Below, in pieces: positions 44,984 to 53,826 of a DNA stretch of 64,000 nucleotides (position 1 is its first letter; each line of letters opens with the position of its first letter). A program made the translations under genes and the position numbers. Source of the DNA: an uncultured Lachnospiraceae bacterium (GTDB taxonomy: Bacteria > Bacillota > Clostridia > Lachnospirales > Lachnospiraceae); NCBI GenBank assembly GCA_947588995.1, contig CANPZI010000007.1:1-64000 (forward strand), written 5' to 3'. The notes under the pieces are model-generated. The model ran no database searches and was not told the origin of the DNA. It worked only from the letters and a program-made list of their open reading frames with translations.

Positions 44984-46048
44984 TCACCGGCGGCGCCTGT
45001 AAGGTTCTATCTCCATCTGCTCAAAAGAGTCGCTCTGCCGATACACACTGAGCGCCATGTCCAGCAGCGGAAAGAGCATGGCTGCCCCCGTTCCCTCGCC
45101 CAGCGCCATGTCCGCGCATATCACCGGATGCAGAGCCAGTTCCTGAAACACCGCAGAGCACAGCGGCTCCCGCCCCACATGGGAAGCGACGAGGCAGGGC
45201 CTGATGCCGGGCACAATCCTGTCCGCCGCAAGCGCCGCCGCCGCCGTGATCACGCCGTCCAGCACGATCGGAATACGGCAGATGGCGCCCCCAATAATAA
45301 CGCCTGCTATTCCAGCGATATCCAGACCGCCCACGCAGGACAGCACGGTCAGCGCATCCGCCGCCGCCAGCCTGTACCTCGCGATGGCCTCTGCGATGAC
45401 TTCCCGCTTTCGCCGCAGCTTTTCATCGCTCAATCCCGCGCCGCGCCCCGCCATTTCACCGGGGGACAGTCCCAGGAGCGCGCAGCACACCGCGGCCGCC
45501 GTGGTGGTATTGCCGATTCCCATCTCGCCCACGCCGAGGATTTCATAACCCCTGTCATGGCATTCCCGTGCCCAGACGATCCCCTCATGAATGGCCGCAA
45601 GCGCCTCCCGCCGCGTCATGGCTGGCTCTCTGGCGAAATTCGCCGTGCCGTTTCTGACTTTCCGCACCCTCACATTCCCACACGGCAGATCCCCGCGGAT
45701 CCCGATGTCCGTGACCAGCACATCCGTGCCGGCCGCCGCCGCCATGCGGTTGACGGAAGAGCGCCCGGCGGCCATGTTGGCGGCGACAAGCGCCGTCACC
45801 GCATCCGACGTCTGTGTCACGCCCTCCTCCACGACGCCGTTGTCGGCGCACATGACCAATACGGCCCGCCGCGCACAGCAGATATCCGCCGTCCCCTGTA
45901 TGCCCGCAAGCTGCACCAGTATCTTTTCAAACTGCCCCAGCCCATCCAGAGGTTTAGCGATATTGTCCAGACGGGCGCGCGCCTGTTCCATGGCATGACC
46001 GTCGGGCGGCTCTATATTTAGTTTACATAATTCTTCTTCACTGATCAT
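44984..46048 (-). CDS. cobT: Nicotinate-nucleotide-dimethylbenzimidazole phosphoribosyltransferase
   Basis: 354 residues from ATG 46048, the usual CobT length. It makes alpha-ribazole phosphate from the lower-ligand base. Motifs include LDNIAKPLDGLGQFE, MCADNGVVEEGVTQT, and GEMGIGNTTTAAAV with the GIGNTT loop. The catalytic Glu region GGAICRIPIVLDG lies late in the protein. The frame is open to 46147, but a promoter (46119-46147) and a perfect hairpin (46070-46104) fill that part, so it is read as leader. Residues 6-9 (LCKL) come from a 10-mer copy. Confidence 0.93.
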   Translation of the reverse strand: MISEEELCKLNIEPPDGHAMEQARARLDNIAKPLDGLGQFEKILVQLAGIQGTADICCARRAVLVMCADNGVVEEGVTQTSDAVTALVAANMAAGRSSVNRMAAAAGTDVLVTDIGIRGDLPCGNVRVRKVRNGTANFAREPAMTRREALAAIHEGIVWARECHDRGYEILGVGEMGIGNTTTAAAVCCALLGLSPGEMAGRGAGLSDEKLRRKREVIAEAIARYRLAAADALTVLSCVGGLDIAGIAGVIIGGAICRIPIVLDGVITAAAALAADRIVPGIRPCLVASHVGREPLCSAVFQELALHPVICADMALGEGTGAAMLFPLLDMALSVYRQSDSFEQMEIEPYRRRR

Positions 46049-46069
46049 ATCTCCGTCCTGTGAACAGAG

Positions 46070-46104
46070 ACGAGAGGAAACACGCTTTGCGAGTTTCCTC
46101 TCGT
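46070..46104 (-). promoter_or_regulatory. Perfect stem-loop in the cobT leader
   Basis: ACGAGAGGAAAC (46070-46081) pairs with GTTTCCTCTCGT (46093-46104), 12 bp with an 11-nt loop, about 20 nt upstream of the cobT ATG. No T-run follows on the minus strand, so it is more likely a control or stability hairpin than a terminator. Confidence 0.5.
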
Positions 46105-46118
46105 CGAGTGTCATTTTT

Positions 46119-46147
46119 ATTTTATCACAGCTGCATGGACGCGGCAA
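46119..46147 (-). promoter_or_regulatory. Internal promoter upstream of cobT
   Basis: TTGCCG (46142-46147), a 17-nt spacer and TAAAAT (46119-46124), reading into the cobT leader hairpin. Confidence 0.55.
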
Positions 46148-46177
46148 GCGTACCGCTCGCCGCCGTCCTCTTTCTTC

Positions 46178-48913
46178 TCATGCCTTGCCGCGGGCATACG
46201 CTTCCGCCGCCTCCAGAAAATGCTCGCCCACCCTCGGACTGCCGTAGAAATACAGGTGGGGAAAGCCCGCGTAGAGAGTGTCCGTGCAGCATCCCTCCTG
46301 CCAGCGCGAACCGTTCCCCGGCCTGTACACATCCAGATCGGCGCAGTCCGCGAGGGAATCCCAATAGTGAAACTCGTGCGCCCGGAACGTATCGCCCATC
46401 TCTCCCAGCAGGCAGTCTTTGGTCAGTGTCGCCTCGATATAACCGAAGCGCCCTTTTCGCCGCCTGTTGACCGCGTCTGCGCCGATCACACCGGCCATCG
46501 GGAAGAATGCGCCGTCCGGCTGCGTCCCGCCTGTCTCTGCCTCCCTGTCCGCCGCCTCGATCCGCTCGTGCAGGTAAAGGAATCCCCCGCACTCCGCTAT
46601 CGTCGGCATACCGGCTGTTATTTTATCTTTGATATCCATGCGCATGGACACGTTTTCGCCCAGTTTTTCCGCATACAGTTCCGGATAGCCGCCGCTCAGA
46701 TAGAGGGCGTCGCAGTCCGGCAGGACGCTGTCATGCAGGGGGCTGAAATACACGATCTGCGCGCCGCGCTCCGCAAGGAAAGCCGGATTGTCCTCATACA
46801 GAAAGCAGAATGCCTCGTCCCGCGCCACGGCGATGCGGCACTCTGGTGTATCCGGATTGTGACTTATGTAAACCTGCTTGGAACTGTCGCCATTTCCCGG
46901 TTCACTATCCGGCTCCGTCTTATTCCGTCTGCCGCAGGCGCCTGCCAGCTCCAGCAGCGCCTCCACGTCCACACTGGCCTCCACCGCCTCCCGTAGGCGT
47001 CCGGCAAGCGCCCCGAAATCCCCGATCTCCTGTGCTGTCACCAGGCCGAGATGTCTGCTCTCCAGCCTGAGCGACTCCGACTCCGGCAGATAGCCGAGAG
47101 GCACAAGGCCGAGCGATCGCACCGCCTGTGCCGCCTGTTCATAGAGCGTTGGGGCTAGCCTGTTAAAAATAACACCTTTTATGTAACTTGACTGCCGGTG
47201 ACGCAGAAAGCCTTCCACACATGCTGCCACGGAAGCGCCCATTCCTCTGCAGTCCACCGTCAGGATCACCGGCAGTCCCAGCTCTTTCGCCACGCTGTAA
47301 GTGCTGGCTTCCTCCGTGAATCCCATGCCGTCATAGTAGCCCATAACCCCTTCGACCACAGAGATGTCATGATCTGCCGTATGGCGTCCATAGAGCCGGC
47401 GCAGAACCTCTCTTTCCGCCAGAAAAAGATCAAGATTATAGCAGGGACTGCCCGTAATTCTCCGATGAAAGGAGGGATCGATATAGTCCGGCCCGCACTT
47501 GAACGCACAGGGATCGATACCGCGCCCGCAAAGAGCGGCTAACAGTCCGCACACGAGGGTGGTCTTGCCGCTGCCGCTGCCGGATCCCGCTATGAGTATG
47601 CCTTTTTGTGGGCCGCAAGGCACATCCGCCGCACTCTTTCCCTCTCCTCTCGCCGATATGACGGTGACAGGATTCCGCGCGTCCGCCATATGGCTGCCGC
47701 CGACCCTGCGAAGCCTGTTGACCTGAATCTGGGAAGCCTCCACATCGAGGAAACCGCCGCTCTCCAGCGCAGTAAGCGCCCGCCCCGCACTCTCCAGCGT
47801 CACCGCGTTGACGACGAGACGCACCGCAGGGTTCTTCTCCCGCAGACATGCGATGATCTCCTCCAGACGCCCGCCGCTGCCGCCGATAAAGGCTGCGTCA
47901 GGCGCAGGCAGGGCACGCAGCGCCTCCGGCGCTTCTCCCTCGACGATTTTCATGTTATGTAAACTAAAACGTTCTTTGTTAAGTTTACATAACTTTAATG
48001 CCCCGCCATTCCTTTCCACGGAAAACACCATGCCTCCGGGGGCAGCCAGCGCCAGCTCCACGGAAACCGAGCCTGTTCCCGCACCGATGTCGTAGACGAT
48101 CTCCCGCTCCCGCACCCGCAGCCTGCTCATCACCACGGCGCGCACCTCCGCTTTCGTCATAGGCGTCTGGCCCCGCGCAAAGCTGTCGTCCGGCAGCCCG
48201 GTCAGGTTTCTTCCCACCGCCTGCGGATTCTCCAGGTACAGAACAGCGGGATTATCGTAGGCATACTCCGCCAGCTGCGCAGCCGTCCCCTGCCTGATGC
48301 GCTCACTCTCGTAAGAGAGCCATTCGCCCACAAAGCCGTGCACCCCGCCCATGCCGCGCGCTGCCAGCATGGCGAGCTGTCCCTGCACGTCGCCGCCTGT
48401 GACGGCGAACACCTTTTCATGCGTCAGCACCGCCAGCCACAGGTTTTCCTGCGCGCCGTGAAGATTGACAATCTTCACATTCTCCCATGATCTGCCGATC
48501 CGCGCGCAGAAATAGGACAGCGACGAGACGCCCGGCAGCACGGCAACCGTGTACCGGCGCCCCTCGCACGGCTCCCAGATCCCGCCATGGGACGTCCCCA
48601 GCGCGGCCGTAAGCTGTTTGGTGCCGCTGAAGAAACCGCTGTCACCGGACATGAGCACCGCCACCGTCCGAACGGCAGCCGGCTCTCCACACTCCCGCTC
48701 CAGCGCCTGCAGGATATCCCCGGTGCGCCCTGCCGCGATACAGCGTTTTCCATCCCGAAAGGGCGCCAGGATGCGTTCCGCGCCGACGATGAGGTCCGCG
48801 CCGTCGATCGCCTCCCTCGCCTCCACCGTCAGAGTGGACGGATCGCCCATGCCTGCGCCTATGATATACAGTTGTCCCTTTTCCTGCCTGTTCTCCTGCG
48901 TCTGTCTCTTCAT
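46178..48913 (-). CDS. Fused CbiE-CbiT-CbiA (precorrin-6/7 methyltransferases and cobyrinate a,c-diamide synthase)
   Basis: About 911 residues. An N-terminal tetrapyrrole methylase (CbiE) starts LYIIGAGMGDPSTLT. A class-I methyltransferase (CbiT) has VYDIGAGTGSVSVELA. A C-terminal CbiA amidotransferase has GSGSGSGKTT, KCGPDYIDPSFH and the glutaminase Cys in TIAECGGFLYLHE. Together they methylate C-5 and C-15, decarboxylate C-12, and amidate the a and c side chains. Three 10-mer copies are in frame: two in CbiT (KLCKL and SLHNM, 28 bp apart) and one in the CbiA linker. The start could be ATG 48916 or 48913; the ribosome binding site GGGAACAG fits either. Confidence 0.9.
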   Translation of the reverse strand: MKRQTQENRQEKGQLYIIGAGMGDPSTLTVEAREAIDGADLIVGAERILAPFRDGKRCIAAGRTGDILQALERECGEPAAVRTVAVLMSGDSGFFSGTKQLTAALGTSHGGIWEPCEGRRYTVAVLPGVSSLSYFCARIGRSWENVKIVNLHGAQENLWLAVLTHEKVFAVTGGDVQGQLAMLAARGMGGVHGFVGEWLSYESERIRQGTAAQLAEYAYDNPAVLYLENPQAVGRNLTGLPDDSFARGQTPMTKAEVRAVVMSRLRVREREIVYDIGAGTGSVSVELALAAPGGMVFSVERNGGALKLCKLNKERFSLHNMKIVEGEAPEALRALPAPDAAFIGGSGGRLEEIIACLREKNPAVRLVVNAVTLESAGRALTALESGGFLDVEASQIQVNRLRRVGGSHMADARNPVTVISARGEGKSAADVPCGPQKGILIAGSGSGSGKTTLVCGLLAALCGRGIDPCAFKCGPDYIDPSFHRRITGSPCYNLDLFLAEREVLRRLYGRHTADHDISVVEGVMGYYDGMGFTEEASTYSVAKELGLPVILTVDCRGMGASVAACVEGFLRHRQSSYIKGVIFNRLAPTLYEQAAQAVRSLGLVPLGYLPESESLRLESRHLGLVTAQEIGDFGALAGRLREAVEASVDVEALLELAGACGRRNKTEPDSEPGNGDSSKQVYISHNPDTPECRIAVARDEAFCFLYEDNPAFLAERGAQIVYFSPLHDSVLPDCDALYLSGGYPELYAEKLGENVSMRMDIKDKITAGMPTIAECGGFLYLHERIEAADREAETGGTQPDGAFFPMAGVIGADAVNRRRKGRFGYIEATLTKDCLLGEMGDTFRAHEFHYWDSLADCADLDVYRPGNGSRWQEGCCTDTLYAGFPHLYFYGSPRVGEHFLEAAEAYARGKA

Positions 48914-49036
48914 CATCTGTTCCCGTTTCCGTGCGGGCTCCTCTCTGTCGGCTGCCGCATACCGCCGTGCAGCTCCTGTCCGCATCTGCTCCCACGCCGT
49001 CCGCAAACTTATATCAGCTCTCCCATGCCGCCGCGC

Positions 49037-49924
49037 TTATGTCCGCACTCTCAGGCGCCGCCGGATCAGTTCCCGCGCCTCCTCCACGCTGCAGCCCTCA
49101 CCGTCCTCATCGGGCGGCAGGACGACCAGAAGCTTCACGCCAGCCACCTGCGCCGCCCGGCATTTCTCAGGATAACCGCCCGCCGCACCGGAGCGCTTCG
49201 TGAGCAGATAACGGATGTCATACTGCCGCAGCAGAGCAAGGTTAGTCTCCTCCGTAAACGGTCCCTGCATACAGAGCATATGCGCCGGCGCAAAGCCTCT
49301 GTCCAAAAAACAGCGCAGAATTTCCGGATGGGGAAGAATTCTGACATAGGCGCGCCCGGCATAATCTTTAAGTTTACATAACTCGTCCAAGTCTTTGCTT
49401 CCCGTGGTGACGAGGACATTGCCCCGCGTCCCGTTCAGATACGCGACCGCCCGCGCCATATCCGCAAATCGTTCCGCGCCGCGCTCCTCGGCCGCAGCCG
49501 CCCCCGTCTCCCTGCGCACTCTGCAGTACACATCTTCCCCGCTGCCCGCCTCTTTTGCATACCGCAGCGCAGCCGCCCGTATATTCTCCGTCGCCAGAAC
49601 TGCATAGGGATGCGTGGCATCGATCACGAGGCGGGGCTGTTCCCTGCGAAAAAGCGCCGCCATCTCTTCCCGGTCCAGCCTGCCGGTGCGGATTTCGGGT
49701 CTGTGTTCTAGTTTACATAACTTATCATTTCGTGTCCCGGACGCCCTGTCCGGCTCAACATTCCACGTCTCCGCCGCCCTGCACCGTTCGACATTCCGTG
49801 TCTCCAGCGTCTCCCGCCCGTAATCCGTCGCCACGCAGAAGAGCGCCGCCATCTTATGTTCCGCGCAGAAATCGTACAGCAGCCGCCCTTCACTTGTCCC
49901 CGCAAACACGATCAGATCTTTCAT
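49037..49924 (-). CDS. cbiJ: Precorrin-6A / cobalt-precorrin-6A reductase
   Basis: 295 residues. It reduces the corrin macrocycle at C-18/C-19. Motifs are IVFAGTSEGRLLYDF at the N-terminus, VIDATHPYAVLATENI, VTTGSKDLDEL and a C-terminal LLTKRSGAAGGYPEK. Between the first strand pair and the RTGRLD segment is a ~33-residue insertion made of three 11-residue repeats (49707-49805), not found in ordinary family members. Two 10-mer copies encode LCKL within the gene. Confidence 0.92.
   Translation of the reverse strand: MKDLIVFAGTSEGRLLYDFCAEHKMAALFCVATDYGRETLETRNVERCRAAETWNVEPDRASGTRNDKLCKLEHRPEIRTGRLDREEMAALFRREQPRLVIDATHPYAVLATENIRAAALRYAKEAGSGEDVYCRVRRETGAAAAEERGAERFADMARAVAYLNGTRGNVLVTTGSKDLDELCKLKDYAGRAYVRILPHPEILRCFLDRGFAPAHMLCMQGPFTEETNLALLRQYDIRYLLTKRSGAAGGYPEKCRAAQVAGVKLLVVLPPDEDGEGCSVEEARELIRRRLRVRT
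49707..49805 (-). repeat. In-frame 33-bp tandem repeats in cbiJ
   Basis: Three imperfect 33-bp units, coding ETRNVERCRAA, ETWNVEPDRAS and GTRNDKLCKLE. The first two share most bases. The third is more diverged and ends in a 10-mer copy (49711-49720). Confidence 0.75.
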
Positions 49925-49946
49925 CTCCGCCTCCGAGTAACGATCG

Positions 49947-50807
49947 TTATTCTATATCGCCGAACCCGGACTCCCGAAGTTCTCCCGCATCCGTGCCGCC
50001 GCGGCTGTGATAGCCTCTGGGCGTCACCAGATAGGCTCCGCTCTTTCGCGTCTCACTGCTGCCGATATAGACCGTTGTGAACATGTCCGCCGGATAGTCC
50101 CGCAGCTCGCCCAGCGTCATGATCCGCCGCTCCTGCCCGTCCCTGCCGATGTTGCGCACAATACCGCAGAGTCGGTCCGCCGTCACGCCGCCGCTCTGCA
50201 GAAGCACATCGCAGGCGCGGCGCAGATGGTCCGGTCTGCCCTTGCTGGCAGGATTGTACAGGCAGATGACAAAATCACCGGCCGCGGCTGCCGCAAGCCG
50301 CTTCTCAATGTGCGCCCAGGGCGTCAGTCTGTCGCTCAGGCTGATCAGGACAAAATCATGGGCAAGAGGCGCGCCCAGAACGGCCGCACCGCTCAGCGCA
50401 GCCGTCACCCCCGGCAGAATGCGAAGCGCCACCCCGCCGTGGCCGCCCTCTCCGGCCTCTGCCGCGCCGCGCCCACGCCTCTCTTCTTCGGCAGCCTCCG
50501 CGCTGCCGCAGTCCTCTGCCTCCTCCAGCAGTTCCAGAATCAGTCCGGCCATACCGTACACGCCGCTGTCGCCGCCGCATACCACCACCACGTCACGGCC
50601 CGCTCTCGCCTGGGCGATAGCCCACTCGCAGCGCGCCGTCTCCTGTGTCATCGGCGTCGTATAATATGCCTTATCGGGAAAAATCTTCCGCACCAGTTCG
50701 ACATATACCGTGTAGCCTGCGATGCAGTCACATCCCGCAAGCGCCTGCAGAACCTCCTCTGTCATACCCTCTCTTTTGCCCGGTCCGATCCCCGCTATGG
50801 TTAACAT
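49947..50807 (-). CDS. cbiH: Precorrin-3B / cobalt-precorrin-3B C17-methyltransferase
   Basis: 286 residues. A SAM-dependent tetrapyrrole methylase that contracts the ring. It starts MLTIAGIGPGKREGMT and has VVCGGDSGVYGMAG, LPGVTAALSGAAVLGAPLAHD and LYNPASKGRPDHL. An Ala/Glu/Gly-rich insert (~107-130) interrupts the methylase fold. ATG at 50807 has GGAG 8 nt upstream; the start codon lies in a near-match to the 10-mer. Confidence 0.93.
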   Translation of the reverse strand: MLTIAGIGPGKREGMTEEVLQALAGCDCIAGYTVYVELVRKIFPDKAYYTTPMTQETARCEWAIAQARAGRDVVVVCGGDSGVYGMAGLILELLEEAEDCGSAEAAEEERRGRGAAEAGEGGHGGVALRILPGVTAALSGAAVLGAPLAHDFVLISLSDRLTPWAHIEKRLAAAAAGDFVICLYNPASKGRPDHLRRACDVLLQSGGVTADRLCGIVRNIGRDGQERRIMTLGELRDYPADMFTTVYIGSSETRKSGAYLVTPRGYHSRGGTDAGELRESGFGDIE

Positions 50808-50876
50808 AACTATATCTCCATCCCTGTTTTCCGCACCGTACCGCACGCCGCCGCGTCGATCAAACCGTCTCTCCGC

Positions 50877-52034
50877 TCACGGTGCGCACCATCTGTAAGC
50901 GGCCGGCGCAAACCACACAGCCGCAAACGTCATGCCGTCGCGAGCCTTTTTCTCCACGACAAGGCGATAGTCCCCGCTTTCCTCTCCGTCCGCCGGACAG
51001 ACATCTCTCTCCTCCGCCGCTGCCGCCGCCCACCGTTTCGCCAGGCACAGCGCGCTGCGCTCACACACATTGTCCACGCCAACGGTCTGCTCCACGAAAG
51101 CCGAGGCGTGTACCGCCTCCCCGACCCGCGAGAGCTCCTCCGCGGAGAACACCTCATACTCCGCACCCAGACGGCGTGCCAGTTCCCAGATTCCACGCTC
51201 CTCCCGCTTTCCGTCGATAGAGGCCACGGCGGCGATACGGTGCGGATCGATGCCGCCCTCCTCGCACACTTCCCGCAGAAACGCATACAGTTCGCCGCCG
51301 CTCTTTCCTTTCCTGCAGCCCACGCCGATGATATAGGAGCGGTGTGCCAGCCTGCAGAGCACCCGTCCGTCCGGATATCCCACGGTCAGGTCCGTCTCCG
51401 CCGCCCCGCCGTCCGAAGACGCGCCTGCCGCTCCTCTGTCCGCCGGGCTTTCCGTCCCGGAAAAGCGACACAGACCGCCGCCCTCGCGGATCACTTCCAC
51501 ACCGGCCGGCACTTCTCCCAGAATGGGAAGTTCTGTCCGCAGCCTGACCGTCTCACCCCGCAGCACAGCTGCTGCGACCTGCCTGACCGACGCCGGATCC
51601 GGCAGGCACAGATGATTGGACACCGCGAAGACATCCGGCGCGAACCGCTCTCTCACGTCCGTCGCCGTAGTGATCACCGCCTGCGCGCCGAGTCTCGCCG
51701 ACAGTCGGCGCGCCAGGGCCGTACCGCCGCCCACATGGCCGGACAGGATAGGAATCACAAACTGCCCGGCCTCGTCGATCACCAGCACCGCCGGATCGCG
51801 GAACTTGTCCGCCACAAACGGCGCGATGTGCCGCACGGCAATCCCCGCCGCGCCGACAAAGACGAAAGCGCTCGTGCACCGCCACTCACTCTCAAGGAGC
51901 GCGTCCGTCGAGGAGAATTCCTGCCCGAACCGACAGCTGAACACCACATCCCCGTCTCCGCGCAGAGACTCTGCCATCTCTCGATTCAGCTCTCCTCCAC
52001 GCTCTGTGTAGGAGAGAATTACAGCTCTTATCAT
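50877..52034 (-). CDS. cbiG: Cobalt-precorrin-5A hydrolase
   Basis: 385 residues. It opens the delta-lactone and releases the two-carbon fragment in the anaerobic pathway. Visible parts are the N-terminal AVILSYTERG, FVGAAGIAVRHIAPF, the central LSGHVGGGTALA and ATDVRERFAPDVFA, and the C-terminal CbiG_C domain with IGVGCRKGKS and ASIDGKREERG. A Gly/Ala/Ser-rich insert sits between the middle and C-terminal domains. The ribosome binding site is weak. Confidence 0.93.
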   Translation of the reverse strand: MIRAVILSYTERGGELNREMAESLRGDGDVVFSCRFGQEFSSTDALLESEWRCTSAFVFVGAAGIAVRHIAPFVADKFRDPAVLVIDEAGQFVIPILSGHVGGGTALARRLSARLGAQAVITTATDVRERFAPDVFAVSNHLCLPDPASVRQVAAAVLRGETVRLRTELPILGEVPAGVEVIREGGGLCRFSGTESPADRGAAGASSDGGAAETDLTVGYPDGRVLCRLAHRSYIIGVGCRKGKSGGELYAFLREVCEEGGIDPHRIAAVASIDGKREERGIWELARRLGAEYEVFSAEELSRVGEAVHASAFVEQTVGVDNVCERSALCLAKRWAAAAAEERDVCPADGEESGDYRLVVEKKARDGMTFAAVWFAPAAYRWCAP

Positions 52035-52078
52035 AACGTATGTTACCTTATATATTTTCTCAGGACGCCGCTGTCCTG

Positions 52079-53023
52079 CTATAAACCCGCCGGATAGGTC
52101 ACCGCATACTCGCTGTCATAGACCTCGCGCAGCGCCTCGCGGCTGTTGTGCGCTTCACCCAGCACGAACTCTTTGCTCCACGTCATAAAATAACACCACG
52201 GCACACGGCTCCCGGCCAGCTGTTCCAAATCCGGCAGGATGCCGATCTCCGCCAGAGCAGCCGGCTTTTTTTCTTTCGTGACGGCGGCCAGTTCCTCATA
52301 TTCTCTGCGGTAGTCCGTCTTTGTGCCTTTCTCGGCATAGATATCCCGCGAGATGATATCTACCACGTCGTCGCCCGGATAGCCCTCTTTCAGCGGACAG
52401 TTCCACACCCAGAGCAGATTGTCGAGGTGATACACGTCCACAAAATACTCATACATCATGCGGTACAGCTTCGCCGCCACGGCCGGTCCTTTCCTGCCCC
52501 ACCAGAACCAGGTGCCGTCCGCCTCGTGAAAAGGCCGCCAGAGGATCGGGATATCCTCATCCCGAAAGGGCATCAGGCAGCCCGCCATCACATCCAGATC
52601 ATGGTAAAATGCCGTGCGCTCCTCCGTTCCTTTTAATAACACCCGCTCCGGATCGAAATCCGTGTTCTCGCTAAAGAAGCTCTTGTCCCTGCCGCCGATC
52701 GGCGAAAACCAGTGCCAAGTCATCGTCACAATGCCGCCGCTCCTGCCGAACAGGCGCGCCTGCTCCAGCGTATTCCGGTTCTCGTCGATTTCCGTGCGGC
52801 ACGCCTCGTCTCCCGTCTCGTAGCGTATGTTCGGGGAGTATGCCAGCAGTTCAAAGCCGCGAAGCGCCGGTTCTTTGCCCGTAACCTTCCTGATCTCCTC
52901 AATCTCCTCCATCGCCACGGTCTGCGTGTGCTGTCCCGTGACGATTTTCCGCCCGCCGATCGCGGACAGATAGCGCAGCAGCATTCTCGCCTGATGTGTC
53001 GCCTGCGGATTTACCGGTTTCAT
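52079..53023 (-). CDS. Glycoside hydrolase family 26 (beta-mannanase-like), intracellular
   Basis: 314 residues without a signal peptide. The GH26 acid/base Glu is in RPFHEADGTWFWWG and the nucleophile Glu in ALAEIGILPD. An upstream segment, VTMTWHWFSPIGG, also fits the family. It probably cleaves beta-1,4-mannosidic bonds in oligosaccharides that have entered the cell. ATG 53023 overlaps the cbiF stop (ATGA), so it is translationally coupled to a B12 gene and followed by cbiG 44 nt later. No other carbohydrate genes are close, so its place here is unexplained. Confidence 0.88.
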   Translation of the reverse strand: MKPVNPQATHQARMLLRYLSAIGGRKIVTGQHTQTVAMEEIEEIRKVTGKEPALRGFELLAYSPNIRYETGDEACRTEIDENRNTLEQARLFGRSGGIVTMTWHWFSPIGGRDKSFFSENTDFDPERVLLKGTEERTAFYHDLDVMAGCLMPFRDEDIPILWRPFHEADGTWFWWGRKGPAVAAKLYRMMYEYFVDVYHLDNLLWVWNCPLKEGYPGDDVVDIISRDIYAEKGTKTDYRREYEELAAVTKEKKPAALAEIGILPDLEQLAGSRVPWCYFMTWSKEFVLGEAHNSREALREVYDSEYAVTYPAGL

Positions 53024-53823
53024 TGTCTCTCTCCTCCGTTGTCTCCTGATCTGTCTTCCTTGTCGCACGGCGGCTCTCCCTCGCGGTACGCCGTCGTAAA
53101 ATGTCTGTCGTAGAGCCGTGACAGTTCATAGCCGCTGCCCAGCACGTCACCCGCGATGATGAGCGCCGTTCCCGTGATCCCGTTCTCTGCCGTAAGTTTA
53201 CATAACTCTCCCACCGTCCCGCGGATCACCTTTTCGTCTTTCCAGGTCGCCCTGTACACTACCGCGCAGGGCGTGTCCGGTGTGTACGCGCCCCGCAGCA
53301 GCTCTTCCTGCACACGGTCAGCCATCCCGCTGCTTAAGAAAAGTATCATCGTCGCCCCATGCCCTGCCAGCAGACGCAGCTTCTCCCGCTCCGGCACGGC
53401 CGTCCTGCCCTCCATGCGCGTGATAATCACACTCTGGCTCACTCCCGGAAGCGTGTACTCCGCTTCCAGGGCAGCCGCCGCGCCGCAGAAGCTGCTGACA
53501 CCCGGACAGATGCGGAAAGGAATATTCCGTGCCCTGAGCGCATCCATCTGCTCCCTGATCGCCCCGTACAGCGACGGATCGCCCGTGTGCAGCCTGACGG
53601 TATGCCTGCCCTGCGCCTCCATCCGCTCCATCACCCCGATCACCTCTTCCAGGCACATTCTTGCGCTGTCATACACAAGGCAGTCTGCGCCTGCATAGGA
53701 CAAGAGTTCCGGATTGACGAGGGAGCCGGCGTATATGATACAGTCCGCCTCTTCAATCAGACGCCTGCCGCGCACCGTGATCAGATCCACGGCTCCCGGT
53801 CCCGCGCCCACAAAATCTATCAT
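53020..53823 (-). CDS. cbiF: Cobalt-precorrin-4 C11-methyltransferase
   Basis: 267 residues. A tetrapyrrole methylase starting MIDFVGAGPGAVDLITVRG, with YAGSLVNPELL, HTGDPSLYGAIREQ, and CPGVSSFCGAAAALEAEYTLP characteristic of CbiF/CobM. ATG at 53823 has GGAG 6 nt upstream, provided by hairpin element copy B. A 10-mer copy encodes GELCKLTAENG near residue 210. Confidence 0.94.
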   Translation of the reverse strand: MIDFVGAGPGAVDLITVRGRRLIEEADCIIYAGSLVNPELLSYAGADCLVYDSARMCLEEVIGVMERMEAQGRHTVRLHTGDPSLYGAIREQMDALRARNIPFRICPGVSSFCGAAAALEAEYTLPGVSQSVIITRMEGRTAVPEREKLRLLAGHGATMILFLSSGMADRVQEELLRGAYTPDTPCAVVYRATWKDEKVIRGTVGELCKLTAENGITGTALIIAGDVLGSGYELSRLYDRHFTTAYREGEPPCDKEDRSGDNGGERQ

Positions 53824-53826
53824 CTT

